From Bradyrhizobium sp. CSA112 (lineage in GTDB: Bacteria > Pseudomonadota > Alphaproteobacteria > Rhizobiales > Xanthobacteraceae): DNA of 64,000 nucleotides. A model generated the notes under the pieces. That model searched no databases. It was not told where the DNA came from and saw nothing but the letters and a program-made list of their open reading frames with translations. The stretch covers positions 219,064 to 283,063 of the forward strand of contig NZ_JAACFS010000006.1 of the NCBI RefSeq assembly GCF_029051645.1, written 5' to 3'. The position numbers and the translations under genes were made by a program. Within the stretch, counting starts at the first letter, position 1; the number at the start of each line of letters is the position of its first letter. This document shows, piece after piece, positions 27,085 to 34,500 of the stretch.

Positions 27085-27110
27085 GGCCCGCCAGCGTGAA
27101 CCGGCGGGCC
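27085..27110 (-). terminator. Hairpin downstream of the 27130 locus
   Basis: GGCCCGCC pairs with GGCGGGCC around AGCGTGAACC. Same core as the hairpin at 18351-18376 and in the same position relative to a minus-strand gene of related type, so probably a dispersed terminator element. Confidence 0.55.
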
Positions 27111-27129
27111 TTTCCCGGCGGTTAGGAGG

Positions 27130-27768
27130 CCTGCAGCTTTAACAACGCCCTTTTCGACCGCCTCGCAAACGCAGCTTGCGGTCCAAGCGTCCATCTGCAT
27201 GTCGCCGCCGGCATCCCACAATTCGCGCTGAAGTTTTAGCGGGGCCATGACCCCAGCCATGGTTCGATGGAACAGCCAAAACAACCCGGTCGAGCGCTTC
27301 TCGTTCATCCTCCCAAGCTGCGTCTATGGCTTCCTGAGACGGCTTATGCCTGGCGTCGCGGCGCGCGATGGCCGCAGACAATTCATCATGGTCCCGCCTG
27401 TTGTCTTCGGGATAGAGGTCAGCAGGAGAGTACATATCGATGTCGGCTTGAGTTTTTGATACCGGTCCCGGCAAACCCGAATATGGATTTCCGCGACTTG
27501 TAACGCTTGGGAACAGATCACCCGCAGCCTGCAGTTCTCTCTCGACCACAGCATGAGCGCGCTCCGCGGCGTTCAGCTTTTCATAGGCTTTCTGGTGCGC
27601 CGCGATCAGCGCGAAGATTGGGTCGGCATCTGCGGCCGCAATTGATTGGATCGGGAGCGCGCCAGCGATGGGCAGTGCAACGATTGAGTTCATGAACAAT
27701 CTCCGTGTTACGGTGAACCTGCCCCTGTTGACGCTGCTGCTGGATTCGTGAGTCGATTTCGTGGTCAT
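27130..27768 (-). pseudogene. Frameshifted exported hypothetical protein
   Basis: Starts MTTKSTHESSSSVNRG and has a Tat-like leader (TRRLFMNSIVALPIAGALP), then helical mature residues (FALIAAHQKAYEKLNAAE, DELSAAIARRDARHKP). After EALDR the sense sequence moves to another frame (LFHRTMAGVMAPLKLQRELWD, then WTASCVCEAVEKG), so one frameshift near 27290 splits it. The start overlaps the stop of the preceding relic as ATGA. Confidence 0.6.
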
Positions 27769-28040
27769 GATATCACCGCCAGGTTTCCGAGCGCTTCGAC
27801 GAAGGTCACCAGCAACGGCGGCCCCTCTTCCTCGAACATCCATTTCTGAGCCTTCCTGATCTCGCTGAGATAAGACCCACGCGACCAAGCCCGCGAAGGT
27901 CGTGGGCGCCGTGTCGATCAACTCCTTGAAGGCGTCCATATCGGCGTGACAGGGCGCCTCAGCGATCCAATCGGCCTCCGGGTCTTGTGTCCATTTGGCC
28001 CACCGCTGTCGCGGCAGACCGGTGGCGCCTGCTGTCACCG
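27765..28040 (-). pseudogene. C-terminal relic related to the 18402 protein
   Basis: DADMDAFKELID-like residues (HADMDAFKELIDTAPTTFAG) lead into a second frame reading YLSEIRKAQKWMFEEEGPP, then LVTFVEALGNLAVIS and a stop. The frame switch is near 27880. The 5-prime part is missing. It shares the TAPTT-AG motif with the gene at 18402. Confidence 0.55.
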
Positions 28041-28143
28041 ACTTTCCACAGTCGACGCGAATTGCTCTTGAGGCGCGCGAAACCGGCCTTGCCCTCCCCC
28101 AATAGTTGCGCTTGTATGCCCCTGGGACTGGGGAGTTTTCATC

Positions 28144-28623
28144 ATGCGTATTTTACCGATTGCGGTGCTTTCCGCCGCGCTGGGCGGCTGCGTGTCGAAC
28201 GGCGAAACCGTTTCTTTCAAAGCTTTAAGTCCACAGCAACAGGCGCTGATGCGCGACGGGCAACCTGCCCTCGTTTCACGGCAGAAGACGTCACTAGTGC
28301 TGGTCAAGCCGGCTGCGCGCCAGCTTCAGGCTAATGGACGGCCGGTGTTTGTGGTCGGTATCAACAACCTTGGACGCCAACCCGTGGATTTCCAGGTCGC
28401 GCAAGTCGAGGCGATCCAGCACGTCGCCGGCACCGACTACAGCATGCAGGTCGTCAGCTATGAAATGCTGGTGCAGGAGGAGAAAAACCGCCAGGTGGCC
28501 GCGGCTATTCTGACGGGCCTCGCCGTCGCCGGGAACTCATATAGCGCTGCAAACGCGGGCCGCGGAAGCTACACGACGCCCAGCGGCCGGACCGGAACGT
28601 TCTACAGCCCCACCGCCGCGTGA
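28144..28623 (+). CDS. Lipoprotein, N-terminal part of a split gene, 159 aa
   Basis: MRILPIAVLSAALGGCVSNG has a lipobox (LGGC), so the product should be lipidated and membrane-anchored. The mature domain includes FVVGINNLGRQPVDFQVAQV and ends SGRTGTFYSPTAA. The reading continues without loss of sense in the next frame (next entry), so a one-base deletion at about 28620 has split a gene of about 245 codons. The short form may still be made. Confidence 0.75.
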   Translation: MRILPIAVLSAALGGCVSNGETVSFKALSPQQQALMRDGQPALVSRQKTSLVLVKPAARQLQANGRPVFVVGINNLGRQPVDFQVAQVEAIQHVAGTDYSMQVVSYEMLVQEEKNRQVAAAILTGLAVAGNSYSAANAGRGSYTTPSGRTGTFYSPTAA

Positions 28624-28880
28624 TTGCGCAGAACAACGCAGCTGTGCAAAACGAGGCGATGGTAGCGACGACGATCGAGGCGGGTCAGCGCAACATGGCT
28701 GCGCTCGAGCAAGCCGTCATCAAAGACAACACCCTCATGCCGGGCGAGTGGTACGGCGGCCAACTGCACCTTGCGCCACCCACGGACCAAGCCGGCGGGC
28801 CGAAGACCTACACGATAGTAATCACGGTCGGGAACGAGCGGCATGTGGTTCAGGTCGCACAGGGGCCCGCAGGAGCTTGA
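28620..28880 (+). CDS. C-terminal part of the split lipoprotein, 86 aa
   Basis: Begins IAQNNAAVQNEAMVATTIEA and continues NMAALEQAVIKDNTLMPGEW, clearly the continuation of the lipoprotein. It could restart at the GTG inside GTGA, which overlaps the upstream stop, by translational coupling. Without a signal peptide it would stay in the cytoplasm. Confidence 0.5.
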   Translation: MIAQNNAAVQNEAMVATTIEAGQRNMAALEQAVIKDNTLMPGEWYGGQLHLAPPTDQAGGPKTYTIVITVGNERHVVQVAQGPAGA

Positions 28881-28903
28881 AGACCGTCCAAAGGCAAGCA
28901 CGA

Positions 28904-29317
28904 ATGAAAACCGCTGCACTTCTGGGGCTTGTGCTTTCCATCACCATATCGTCGGTCGCCGGTGCGGAAAAACTCACTCTCGCATGTCGATTCGAAGGAA
29001 GCGAGCGCCCCGGGCCAGAACGCGAAAAGAATGTGAACCAGCTTCACGTCGACACTGATTTACCAGTTGTCGAGCTGCGTGTTGCCCAGACGATGGGAAC
29101 GAGTAACGAGGTCTATTTCGGCTATCGCAATCGTCCAGCCAAAGGAATGACAGACGATAAAATACTACTCTACTTTCTCGGATCAAAAATGAGCATGGCG
29201 GCAATAAGACTAGGGGTTCCAACCTCGATCGTTCTGGATCGATTAAGCGGCTCCATGGTGTGGTCGTGGGCAGATGAGACCGGCTCGCGCGCCTATCGCT
29301 ACAGGTGTGAGCCATAG
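28904..29317 (+). CDS. Small exported protein, 137 aa
   Basis: Signal peptide MKTAALLGLVLSITISSVAGA, mature start EKLTLACRFEG and a late Cys in YRYRCEP. Start at 28904 chosen because the upstream extension overlaps the lipoprotein tail in a different frame. Belongs with 19468 and 29333 to a group of exported beta-rich proteins. It ends 15 bp before the next gene, so the two are probably co-transcribed. Confidence 0.7.
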   Translation: MKTAALLGLVLSITISSVAGAEKLTLACRFEGSERPGPEREKNVNQLHVDTDLPVVELRVAQTMGTSNEVYFGYRNRPAKGMTDDKILLYFLGSKMSMAAIRLGVPTSIVLDRLSGSMVWSWADETGSRAYRYRCEP

Positions 29318-29332
29318 AACGGTTCTGGATCG

Positions 29333-29725
29333 ATGAGGGCCCCAGCAGCAATAGCGATTTTGATCTCTTTGGCTTCTCCCACAGAGGCGGCCCCAATTAC
29401 CCTTGCATGCAAAGGCACCCTTAGTTTTCCTGAGAATAACCCAATGATTATCGACGGAGATAGCGCGATCATCGATTTTGATGCCGGAACGTTTAAGCCG
29501 CCTCTCTACCAGACCTACTCAATCACTAAGGTCAACGATACGCAGGTCACATTTGCATTCGAAAGCAGCACAACATCCATTTTTGGCACCATCGACAGAG
29601 TTTCCGGAAACCTATCAATGAACGTTATGAAGCCCGAGGAACGCAAGAGGCTAGCGGCCGGCGGGAGTGTAAAGATGCTATCTTGGATGACGGCAAAATG
29701 TATGCCCGCAAAACAGATGTTTTAG
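29333..29725 (+). CDS. Small exported protein, 130 aa
   Basis: Signal peptide MRAPAAIAILISLASPTEAA, then PITLACKGTLSF, IIDFDAGTF and a Cys near the end (TAKCMPA). Sequence features parallel the previous gene. Function unknown. Confidence 0.7.
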   Translation: MRAPAAIAILISLASPTEAAPITLACKGTLSFPENNPMIIDGDSAIIDFDAGTFKPPLYQTYSITKVNDTQVTFAFESSTTSIFGTIDRVSGNLSMNVMKPEERKRLAAGGSVKMLSWMTAKCMPAKQMF

Positions 29726-29759
29726 TAGTACGTTTGGCGGCTATGCCGGCGAAAAAGAT

Positions 29760-29903
29760 ATGCTGATCGGGCTATACGACGACGCCCGCCCGCCGTCGGT
29801 CCTTATGGCTGACGCCACGGGGTACTGCGACTTCCCTCACGAGCCGTTTCCGGACTTGGAGGGCGGCTACAAGCCGCCCGCTCAAGGACGCCCGAAGGCT
29901 TAG
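29760..29903 (+). CDS. Possible small protein, 47 aa
   Basis: MLIGLYDDARPPSVLMADAT, then YCDFPHEPFPDLEGGYKPP. Codon use looks coding, but there is no ribosome-binding site and the frame continues upstream into the previous gene. It may be a relic. Confidence 0.25.
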   Translation: MLIGLYDDARPPSVLMADATGYCDFPHEPFPDLEGGYKPPAQGRPKA

Positions 29904-30172
29904 ACTTGCGTTCAGGTTCATATGTCTGTTGCATCGGTAAGACGTTGCCCATCCCGCGCTCGGTCGACGAATGCCCAAACTCACCCAATTGCCGGTAACA
30001 GTGTCCACTGGATGCCCATAGACGCAGGTGAAAGCGTTGCTGCCGTCGTTTGCAACGCTGAAACCTGAAATAGTTCCGATTGACGCACAATGGAGTTGCA
30101 GATCGAGCGAGTTCGTCAGGTTGAACCCATTGCAGGCAACGATGTGAAGATTGAAGTATTGCGACTTGTTGG

Positions 30173-30832
30173 ATGAAGTTGGGAAATTGCTTGATGATGC
30201 GTAAATTCGATACAGCGGCGATTAGCCTGCTGATGTTCACGGCTGTGCTTTCGGTGTGGCTTGGTGTTTGGGGGCCTACAAACGCGACCTCGTGGAAGGA
30301 CTGGCAGACGCTGATGGCCGCATTTGTGGCGCTGGGCGCTGCTGTCGTCGCTTACACCGCGGCGATGGCAAAAGTCCGCTTTGATGAAAGAGCTGCCAGC
30401 CAGAATGAATGCCGGAAGATTTTGGGCATTTTTTTGCGGTTCGACTTTGCCGTGGACGTATTGCGACACGAAGCGGAATACATGGTTAGACTGACTGATG
30501 CGCCTGCATCGCCGAGCGAAAACAACATAGTCACCGTAGATAATCTTGCCTTCAACGAATTGCCCGAGATTAAGGAAGCCTGGAACAACCTGGACTGTTT
30601 TCCCGTCGAATTGTCGCGTTCTTTCTATTCGGTTCAGAACGCTATGTACAACTTCACCGAGTTCAAGAAGGACCACGATGGCGAAACTTATCGCTGTGAG
30701 TACGGCATGACGCGGTCCGAAGACTTGGACTACCTGCAGAGCATTATCGTGGATCTCCAAGAGCATTGCGTAGCGGCCCTGATCCAAGTTCGCGGGGAGA
30801 TTGCCAAATTGCGCGCTCGTATCAACGCTTGA
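30173..30832 (+). CDS. Membrane-anchored hypothetical protein, about 219 aa
   Basis: Two N-terminal membrane helices (AISLLMFTAVLSVWLGVW and LMAAFVALGAAVVAYTAAM) are followed by a long cytoplasmic helical domain. The layout recalls small anchored sensor-like proteins without a catalytic domain. Start may be 30173, 30194 or 30197. GC is lower than in neighbouring genes, hinting at import. Confidence 0.75.
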   Translation: MKLGNCLMMRKFDTAAISLLMFTAVLSVWLGVWGPTNATSWKDWQTLMAAFVALGAAVVAYTAAMAKVRFDERAASQNECRKILGIFLRFDFAVDVLRHEAEYMVRLTDAPASPSENNIVTVDNLAFNELPEIKEAWNNLDCFPVELSRSFYSVQNAMYNFTEFKKDHDGETYRCEYGMTRSEDLDYLQSIIVDLQEHCVAALIQVRGEIAKLRARINA

Positions 30833-30855
30833 GTAGTTTTGGGCTTTCCCCCTAC

Positions 30856-31150
30856 TCATGCCGCCACCCCCGACGATTTGGCGACGACCATCCGATCTGC
30901 CCTGACAGTCGGTACCAGGGCTGAGCAATAGGCCAACACTTCCAGACCAAAGTCCTGCTGGGCGCGCTCGGCGATAAACTTCGTCGGCATCGCCATGGTG
31001 AGCGTCTCACCCACGACGTCGATGACAACGGTCTTGCCAAACCACGATCGGGCCCTGTCGGCCCCGAGCCTCTCCTCCAGCGACGGGCCGAGCGAGCCGA
31101 GCGCCGCCACGATCGCCGGCTCGCGCGCGCGAAGGGATTGAACAAGGGAT
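30856..31150 (-). pseudogene. C-terminal fragment of a replication-type protein (DnaA N-terminal-domain-like)
   Basis: The sequence LEERLGADRARSWFGKTVV, then GETLTMAMPTKFIAERAQQDF resembles the DnaA N-terminal fold (W-F, then a VP-x-K/RF-I block) as found at the end of some rhizobial plasmid replication proteins. It ends naturally at 30856, but its N-terminal part is replaced at about 31165 by repeats and HsdM sequence. Confidence 0.55.
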
Positions 31151-31168
31151 AGATTGGTGCGAATGGCG

Positions 31169-31207
31169 GGTCGCCTTTTCTGGACCCTGAGGTCGCCTTT
31201 TCTGGAC
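31169..31207. repeat. Tandem 17-bp direct repeats, IS21-type end
   Basis: GGTCGCCTTTTCTGGAC occurs at 31169-31185 and again at 31191-31207, spaced by CCTGA (22-bp period). Repeated blocks of this kind mark the ends of IS21-family elements. It sits exactly at the break between the replication and HsdM fragments. Confidence 0.6.
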
Positions 31208-31546
31208 TGTAGGATCGCCGGACAGCGTGCCGTCGGGCAGCATCACGGCGGCGCGCCCGCTGGGCCTTAGCAGGCGCACGATCGGTGCGAGAAACAGATC
31301 GGCGGTCTCCTTGGTCCGGAAGGTCGGAAAGTTGTTCTCGATGCCGTCTTCCTCGCGCCCACCGAAGGGCGGATTGGTGAGCACGATATCGACGCGCTCG
31401 TCCTTGCCCCATGAAATCAGCGGGCGGGCCAACGTGTTGTCGTGGCGCACGAAACTCGGGTCCTCAATGCCGTGCAGCAGCATATTGGTAACACTGAGCA
31501 TGTGGGGAAGCTGCTTCTTCTCTACTGCGCGCAGGGCGCCCTGCAT
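31208..31546 (-). pseudogene. Internal fragment of a type I DNA methyltransferase (HsdM)
   Basis: LPHMLSVTNMLLHGIEDP, then VDIVLTNPPFGGREEDGIEN with the adenine methylase NPPF motif, and LLRPSGRAAVMLPDGTL. It lacks the N-terminal domain and most of the C-terminus and stops being HsdM at about 31208. Not functional. Confidence 0.8.
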
Positions 31547-31850
31547 CTTTTCGCGCTCCCGTCGTCAAAATAGTCCTGAAGCACGATCTGCTCGGCCTCG
31601 GCGCCGAGAGCTTTCCAGGCACGATACCGCGACCACAGGTCGGGCAGGCGTCGGGAATGCGTCCAGGCCGAGGCTCGCCTCCCTAACCGCGCTCTGACCC
31701 GTGCGGTCGTGGAATACGAACCCGTCGCCGTTTGAGGAAAAGACAAAGGGGATGTCGAGCGTCGTCGCGTAGTCGAGTCCCTGCTGGAGGCCGTCACCGA
31801 CACTATGGTTGTTGTCCTTGGCCTCGATCAGCGCGATTCAATAGCTTCGG
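31547..31850 (-). pseudogene. N-terminal fragment of a type I restriction subunit (HsdR)
   Basis: Two frames give EAKDNNHSVGDGLQQGLDYA, then FVFSSNGDGFVFHDRTG and WSRYRAWKALGAEAEQIVLQ, the HsdR nuclease/N-terminal region just before the helicase. It is joined at DYFDDGS directly to HsdM sequence, so R and M genes were fused by deletion. Frameshifted as well. Confidence 0.75.
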
Positions 31851-32614
31851 GCCTGCCCAGCCCTTTACGGCGTAGTCCGCTATCCGGTCATCTCGGACCT
31901 GCCAGTTCTACTTTGCGAATATCCGATTAGAACCTCAGCTTGCAAAGCTACGGCCAGCCGTGGCCCGCCGTGCGGTAGAACGCGATCGGGCGCATGGAAG
32001 GCTCAAGGGCAGAATCGCCAAGCGACCCTAGCGGTTCTCACGATGGCGGAACGTCCATCCTCCCTACCCTTCCGCAGATGCGCTTGAAACGGTTCAGCTT
32101 TGCCAGCGATCGAACGCCCACACCGAAGAAAGCCACGGTTCAAAGCCACGGCCGAAGGGATTTACGCGCGCGCGAGCAGCAGCAGACGCCCAGGCTTGGC
32201 GCACAAAAGACCCACCCGGTGCCGGGTGGCAAGGAACCAGCCAACTCGCCCGATATATCTACCTCTCATCCCGCTACAGCGGCGGCCCCTTTGAAAATTT
32301 GGGTCGGTCGAGGTTCCAAAATCTGGCGGCGGCCGGTGTTGAAAATCTGACCGGGACACTCGACCCCAAAAATAGCGGTTCAGTGTCCCATCGCCCCGGC
32401 AGATGGTCCCAATAAAAATACACGCTCGGTCGTCCGTCAGAATATCGGCGGCGCGCGTCAGAAGCTCAGCCAGTAACGATCCATTAACCCCTAGGGCAGG
32501 TTGCCGTCACGAAGATCGTCATAGCGGCGGCTTTTTGCCACCGATCCGCCGCCAGCTTGGCTGACGAATCGGGCGTGCTTGGAATCCCAACTTTTCATTG
32601 GCTGGAGGAGTGAA
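31851..32614. other. Rearranged non-coding stretch with AAAATCTG-type repeats
   Basis: At 32280-32360 short units (TTGAAAATTTGGGTCGG, TCCAAAATCTGGCGG, TTGAAAATCTGACCGG) recur about every 25-30 bp, reminiscent of an insertion-sequence end. No transposase frame was found. The rest is featureless. Confidence 0.4.
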
Positions 32615-32839
32615 GTGCCCAGAGAGATGACGAAGGCACACGAAGTCGAATGCGTCGCGCTTACGCGAGACATCCGTGCGCTCTTGGCTGAAAGACAGGT
32701 TTCGCAGCCGATGGCCCGGATCGTCTTGATCAACACGCTAGTCGCAATGATTAAGCATCTGGAAAGAAAAGACACGATGGAAGAGGCTGCGGAGGATTTG
32801 GTTCGCACGCTGCAACGGGCGATCTCGAAATCTCACTAA
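32615..32839 (+). CDS. Small hypothetical protein, 74 aa
   Basis: Start is the GTG at 32615, set by GGAGGAG five bases upstream; a downstream ATG at 32627 is possible. Helical, soluble (HEVECVALTRDIRALLAER, ARIVLINTLVAMIKHLERK). Unknown function. Confidence 0.65.
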   Translation: MPREMTKAHEVECVALTRDIRALLAERQVSQPMARIVLINTLVAMIKHLERKDTMEEAAEDLVRTLQRAISKSH

Positions 32840-32997
32840 GCTTCAATCGGCTCAATGTAATCGCGGTGTGGGGTGTTCGTCATCCTGTTGCCGTCAAAGC
32901 GAACCATGACGTGCGGCTATGGCGCTTAAGACGGTTAACTGTACCCACCTTACTGCCGAACAGTGGGCTACGTTCCCATCAAAGCCTGGCGCGACCC

Positions 32998-33108
32998 CTA
33001 CATGGGAAACCCGATGAGGGTGATTGCCATGATGATCGACGTCGCCGACAGCGCCGCCACAAACCAAAACCATGGCGTTCTCGCGGCGGTCGGCTTTAGC
33101 TCGTTCAC
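32998..33108 (-). CDS. Single-span small membrane protein, 36 aa
   Basis: GTG start overlaps the stop of the 65-aa gene by one base (TAGTG). Reads VNELKPTAARTPWFWFVAAL, then a membrane helix ending LIGFPM. Translational coupling is likely. Last gene of the small-gene run. Confidence 0.5.
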   Translation of the reverse strand: MNELKPTAARTPWFWFVAALSATSIIMAITLIGFPM

Positions 33109-33305
33109 TATTTTCCCTTCGCCTTCAGCCCGATCTCGACTGCCTCTCGCGCCAGCCTTTCTGCTCTAAGGCGTTTGTGGTTTGCATGGAATTCTGGCTC
33201 GGCTTGGCTGTCCGATATCGTCTGCCTCGACGAAAGCGGGTGGAGAGCCCGTCGCTCGAGCTCGTCCGCAACCTGTTGCTCGGCAGACCGCTTCGGCTTG
33301 ATCAT
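33108..33305 (-). CDS. Small basic protein, 65 aa
   Basis: MIKPKRSAEQQVADELERRA, then HKRLRAERLAREAVEIGLKAKGK. A Lys/Arg-rich helical protein of a type frequent in Bradyrhizobium. Its C-terminal tail (GLKAKGK) is echoed by two other reading-frame ends upstream at 33303 and 33447, pointing to tandem paralogs. Confidence 0.65.
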   Translation of the reverse strand: MIKPKRSAEQQVADELERRALHPLSSRQTISDSQAEPEFHANHKRLRAERLAREAVEIGLKAKGK

Positions 33306-33348
33306 TTGCTTTTTCCCTTCAGCCCCAGGCCGACCAGCCGGCGGAAGC

Positions 33349-33450
33349 TCAGTAATATTGCCTCTGCAAAAACACCCATATCAGGAAAACCAGGGCACCA
33401 ATAATCCAGAGGAGGGTCTTGGGATCTTGGGTCCACTTCCGGTCCTTCAT
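33349..33450 (-). CDS. Single-span small membrane protein, 33 aa
   Basis: MKDRKWTQDPKTLLWIIGAL, then VFLIWVFLQRQYY: a basic start and one membrane helix. The ATG overlaps the preceding stop as ATGA. Short, but the context and composition are convincing. Confidence 0.5.
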   Translation of the reverse strand: MKDRKWTQDPKTLLWIIGALVFLIWVFLQRQYY

Positions 33451-33602
33451 TTCGCTTTTGCCTTCAGCCCCAGCTGTATAAGCCTACGGTGCGAAACTAG
33501 AACCCCACCGCAACCGGGAGGAAGCTGACGTGGTGCGGACGGAGCGCGGTTTTGGGTGATGGTCAGCACAAAGAGGTTTCGGATTCGCGCGTTGCTCAGC
33601 AT
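33447..33602 (-). CDS. Small basic protein, about 51 aa
   Basis: MLSNARIRNLFVLTITQNRA, ending HRRLIQLGLKAKAK. The tail matches the family of the 65-aa gene, while the N-terminus does not, so it may be a chimera or relic. The frame extends upstream to 33731 with random-looking residues. Confidence 0.4.
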   Translation of the reverse strand: MLSNARIRNLFVLTITQNRAPSAPRQLPPGCGGVLVSHRRLIQLGLKAKAK

Positions 33603-33741
33603 GGACCCCAGACCGGGTATAGCAGGACAGCAGTCACTGCAAAAAACATGACGGTCTTCCGGACGGTAGGCCGAGGAGTGAATGCCATTAGGTTCAAGTG
33701 ACTGGGCAACGGATCGTTCTGCCGGCGGCAACGAAGCGGGT

Positions 33742-33912
33742 CTAGTTCACAGGTTTAAGTTGCTCAAAAAGGCTGAGAGATCCGACCGTAACTGTGGCGA
33801 GACCAGCAAGCGTCCAAGCCAAAGGCGAGCCTGCCGCAATCGTTCCGGCAACGACGCAGATCCCGCAAGCAGTTATTCCAACAGAGATTAGATACACGAC
33901 AGCGGTTTCCAT
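33742..33912 (-). CDS. Small two-span membrane protein, 56 aa
   Basis: METAVVYLISVGITACGICV, then PLAWTLAGLATVTVGSLSLF: two helices. GGAGGG lies seven bases before the ATG at 33912 and decides this start over an in-frame ATG at 33948. Confidence 0.65.
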   Translation of the reverse strand: METAVVYLISVGITACGICVVAGTIAAGSPLAWTLAGLATVTVGSLSLFEQLKPVN

Positions 33913-33944
33913 TTCGGTCCCTCCAAGTATGGGCCGAGAACTGC

Positions 33945-34142
33945 TCATTTAGGTGGGTGAAGATCGAGAGATGCAATCGGCTCCTGAGCAGGCGAAATGT
34001 TTTCGATTTGTTGCGCTCTGCGGAGCAATTCGTCCCGCCGGACTCCAGGCGGCGTGCCGCGAGCTTCCTTGCGCAGACGTTCTACTCGAGCGGATGGCGC
34101 CTGATCAAAGCGATATACTTGATCGAGAGAAGCTTGGTCCAT
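33945..34142 (-). CDS. Small conserved hypothetical protein, 65 aa
   Basis: ARVERLRKEARGTPPGVRRD, then ELLRRAQQIENIS and LDLHPPK. The RxxA-PPG-RDxLLRRARQ pattern is one I associate with a recurrent Bradyrhizobium family that ends with a PGLRPPK-like tail. Soluble; function unknown. Confidence 0.6.
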   Translation of the reverse strand: MDQASLDQVYRFDQAPSARVERLRKEARGTPPGVRRDELLRRAQQIENISPAQEPIASLDLHPPK

Positions 34143-34184
34143 GGAGCCGCACCATTGAGTTAGAGGAAGGCGCGCGCGGCCCCG

Positions 34185-34301
34185 TTACGCCGGGCTTGTG
34201 TTGTACAACATCGCCGCGACGATGAGCAGCACAAGAAAGATCGGCAGCAACACTGGCGGTACCAGCCACTCCCGAAAATTGAATGAAGAGGACTTTGACA
34301 T
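34185..34301 (-). CDS. Single-span small membrane protein, 38 aa
   Basis: MSKSSSFNFREWLVPPVLLP, then IFLVLLIVAAMLYNTSPA. AAGGCGG precedes the ATG. Opens the run of tiny minus-strand genes down to 32998. Confidence 0.55.
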   Translation of the reverse strand: MSKSSSFNFREWLVPPVLLPIFLVLLIVAAMLYNTSPA

Positions 34302-34500
34302 TTGACCGCCTTAGTTGAGGCGGGAGCACAAACACTCTCAGTCACCGATAACAGCCTAGGGGCGGGCGGCGATTAGTCTCTGTAGGCCCTTCCGGCCCAA
34401 TTAGCGAGAAAACAATTCGGGGCTGCCGGAGGAAGCGGTCCGAAGCTTTGAAAGTGCTATTCGCATGGTGCGTCGCGGTTGTCCATCTGGTGCCCACTTC

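Noticed and set aside
30116..30928. 270-codon minus-strand frame
   Set aside because: Overlaps the membrane-anchored protein gene antisense; lacks a ribosome-binding site and sensible composition.
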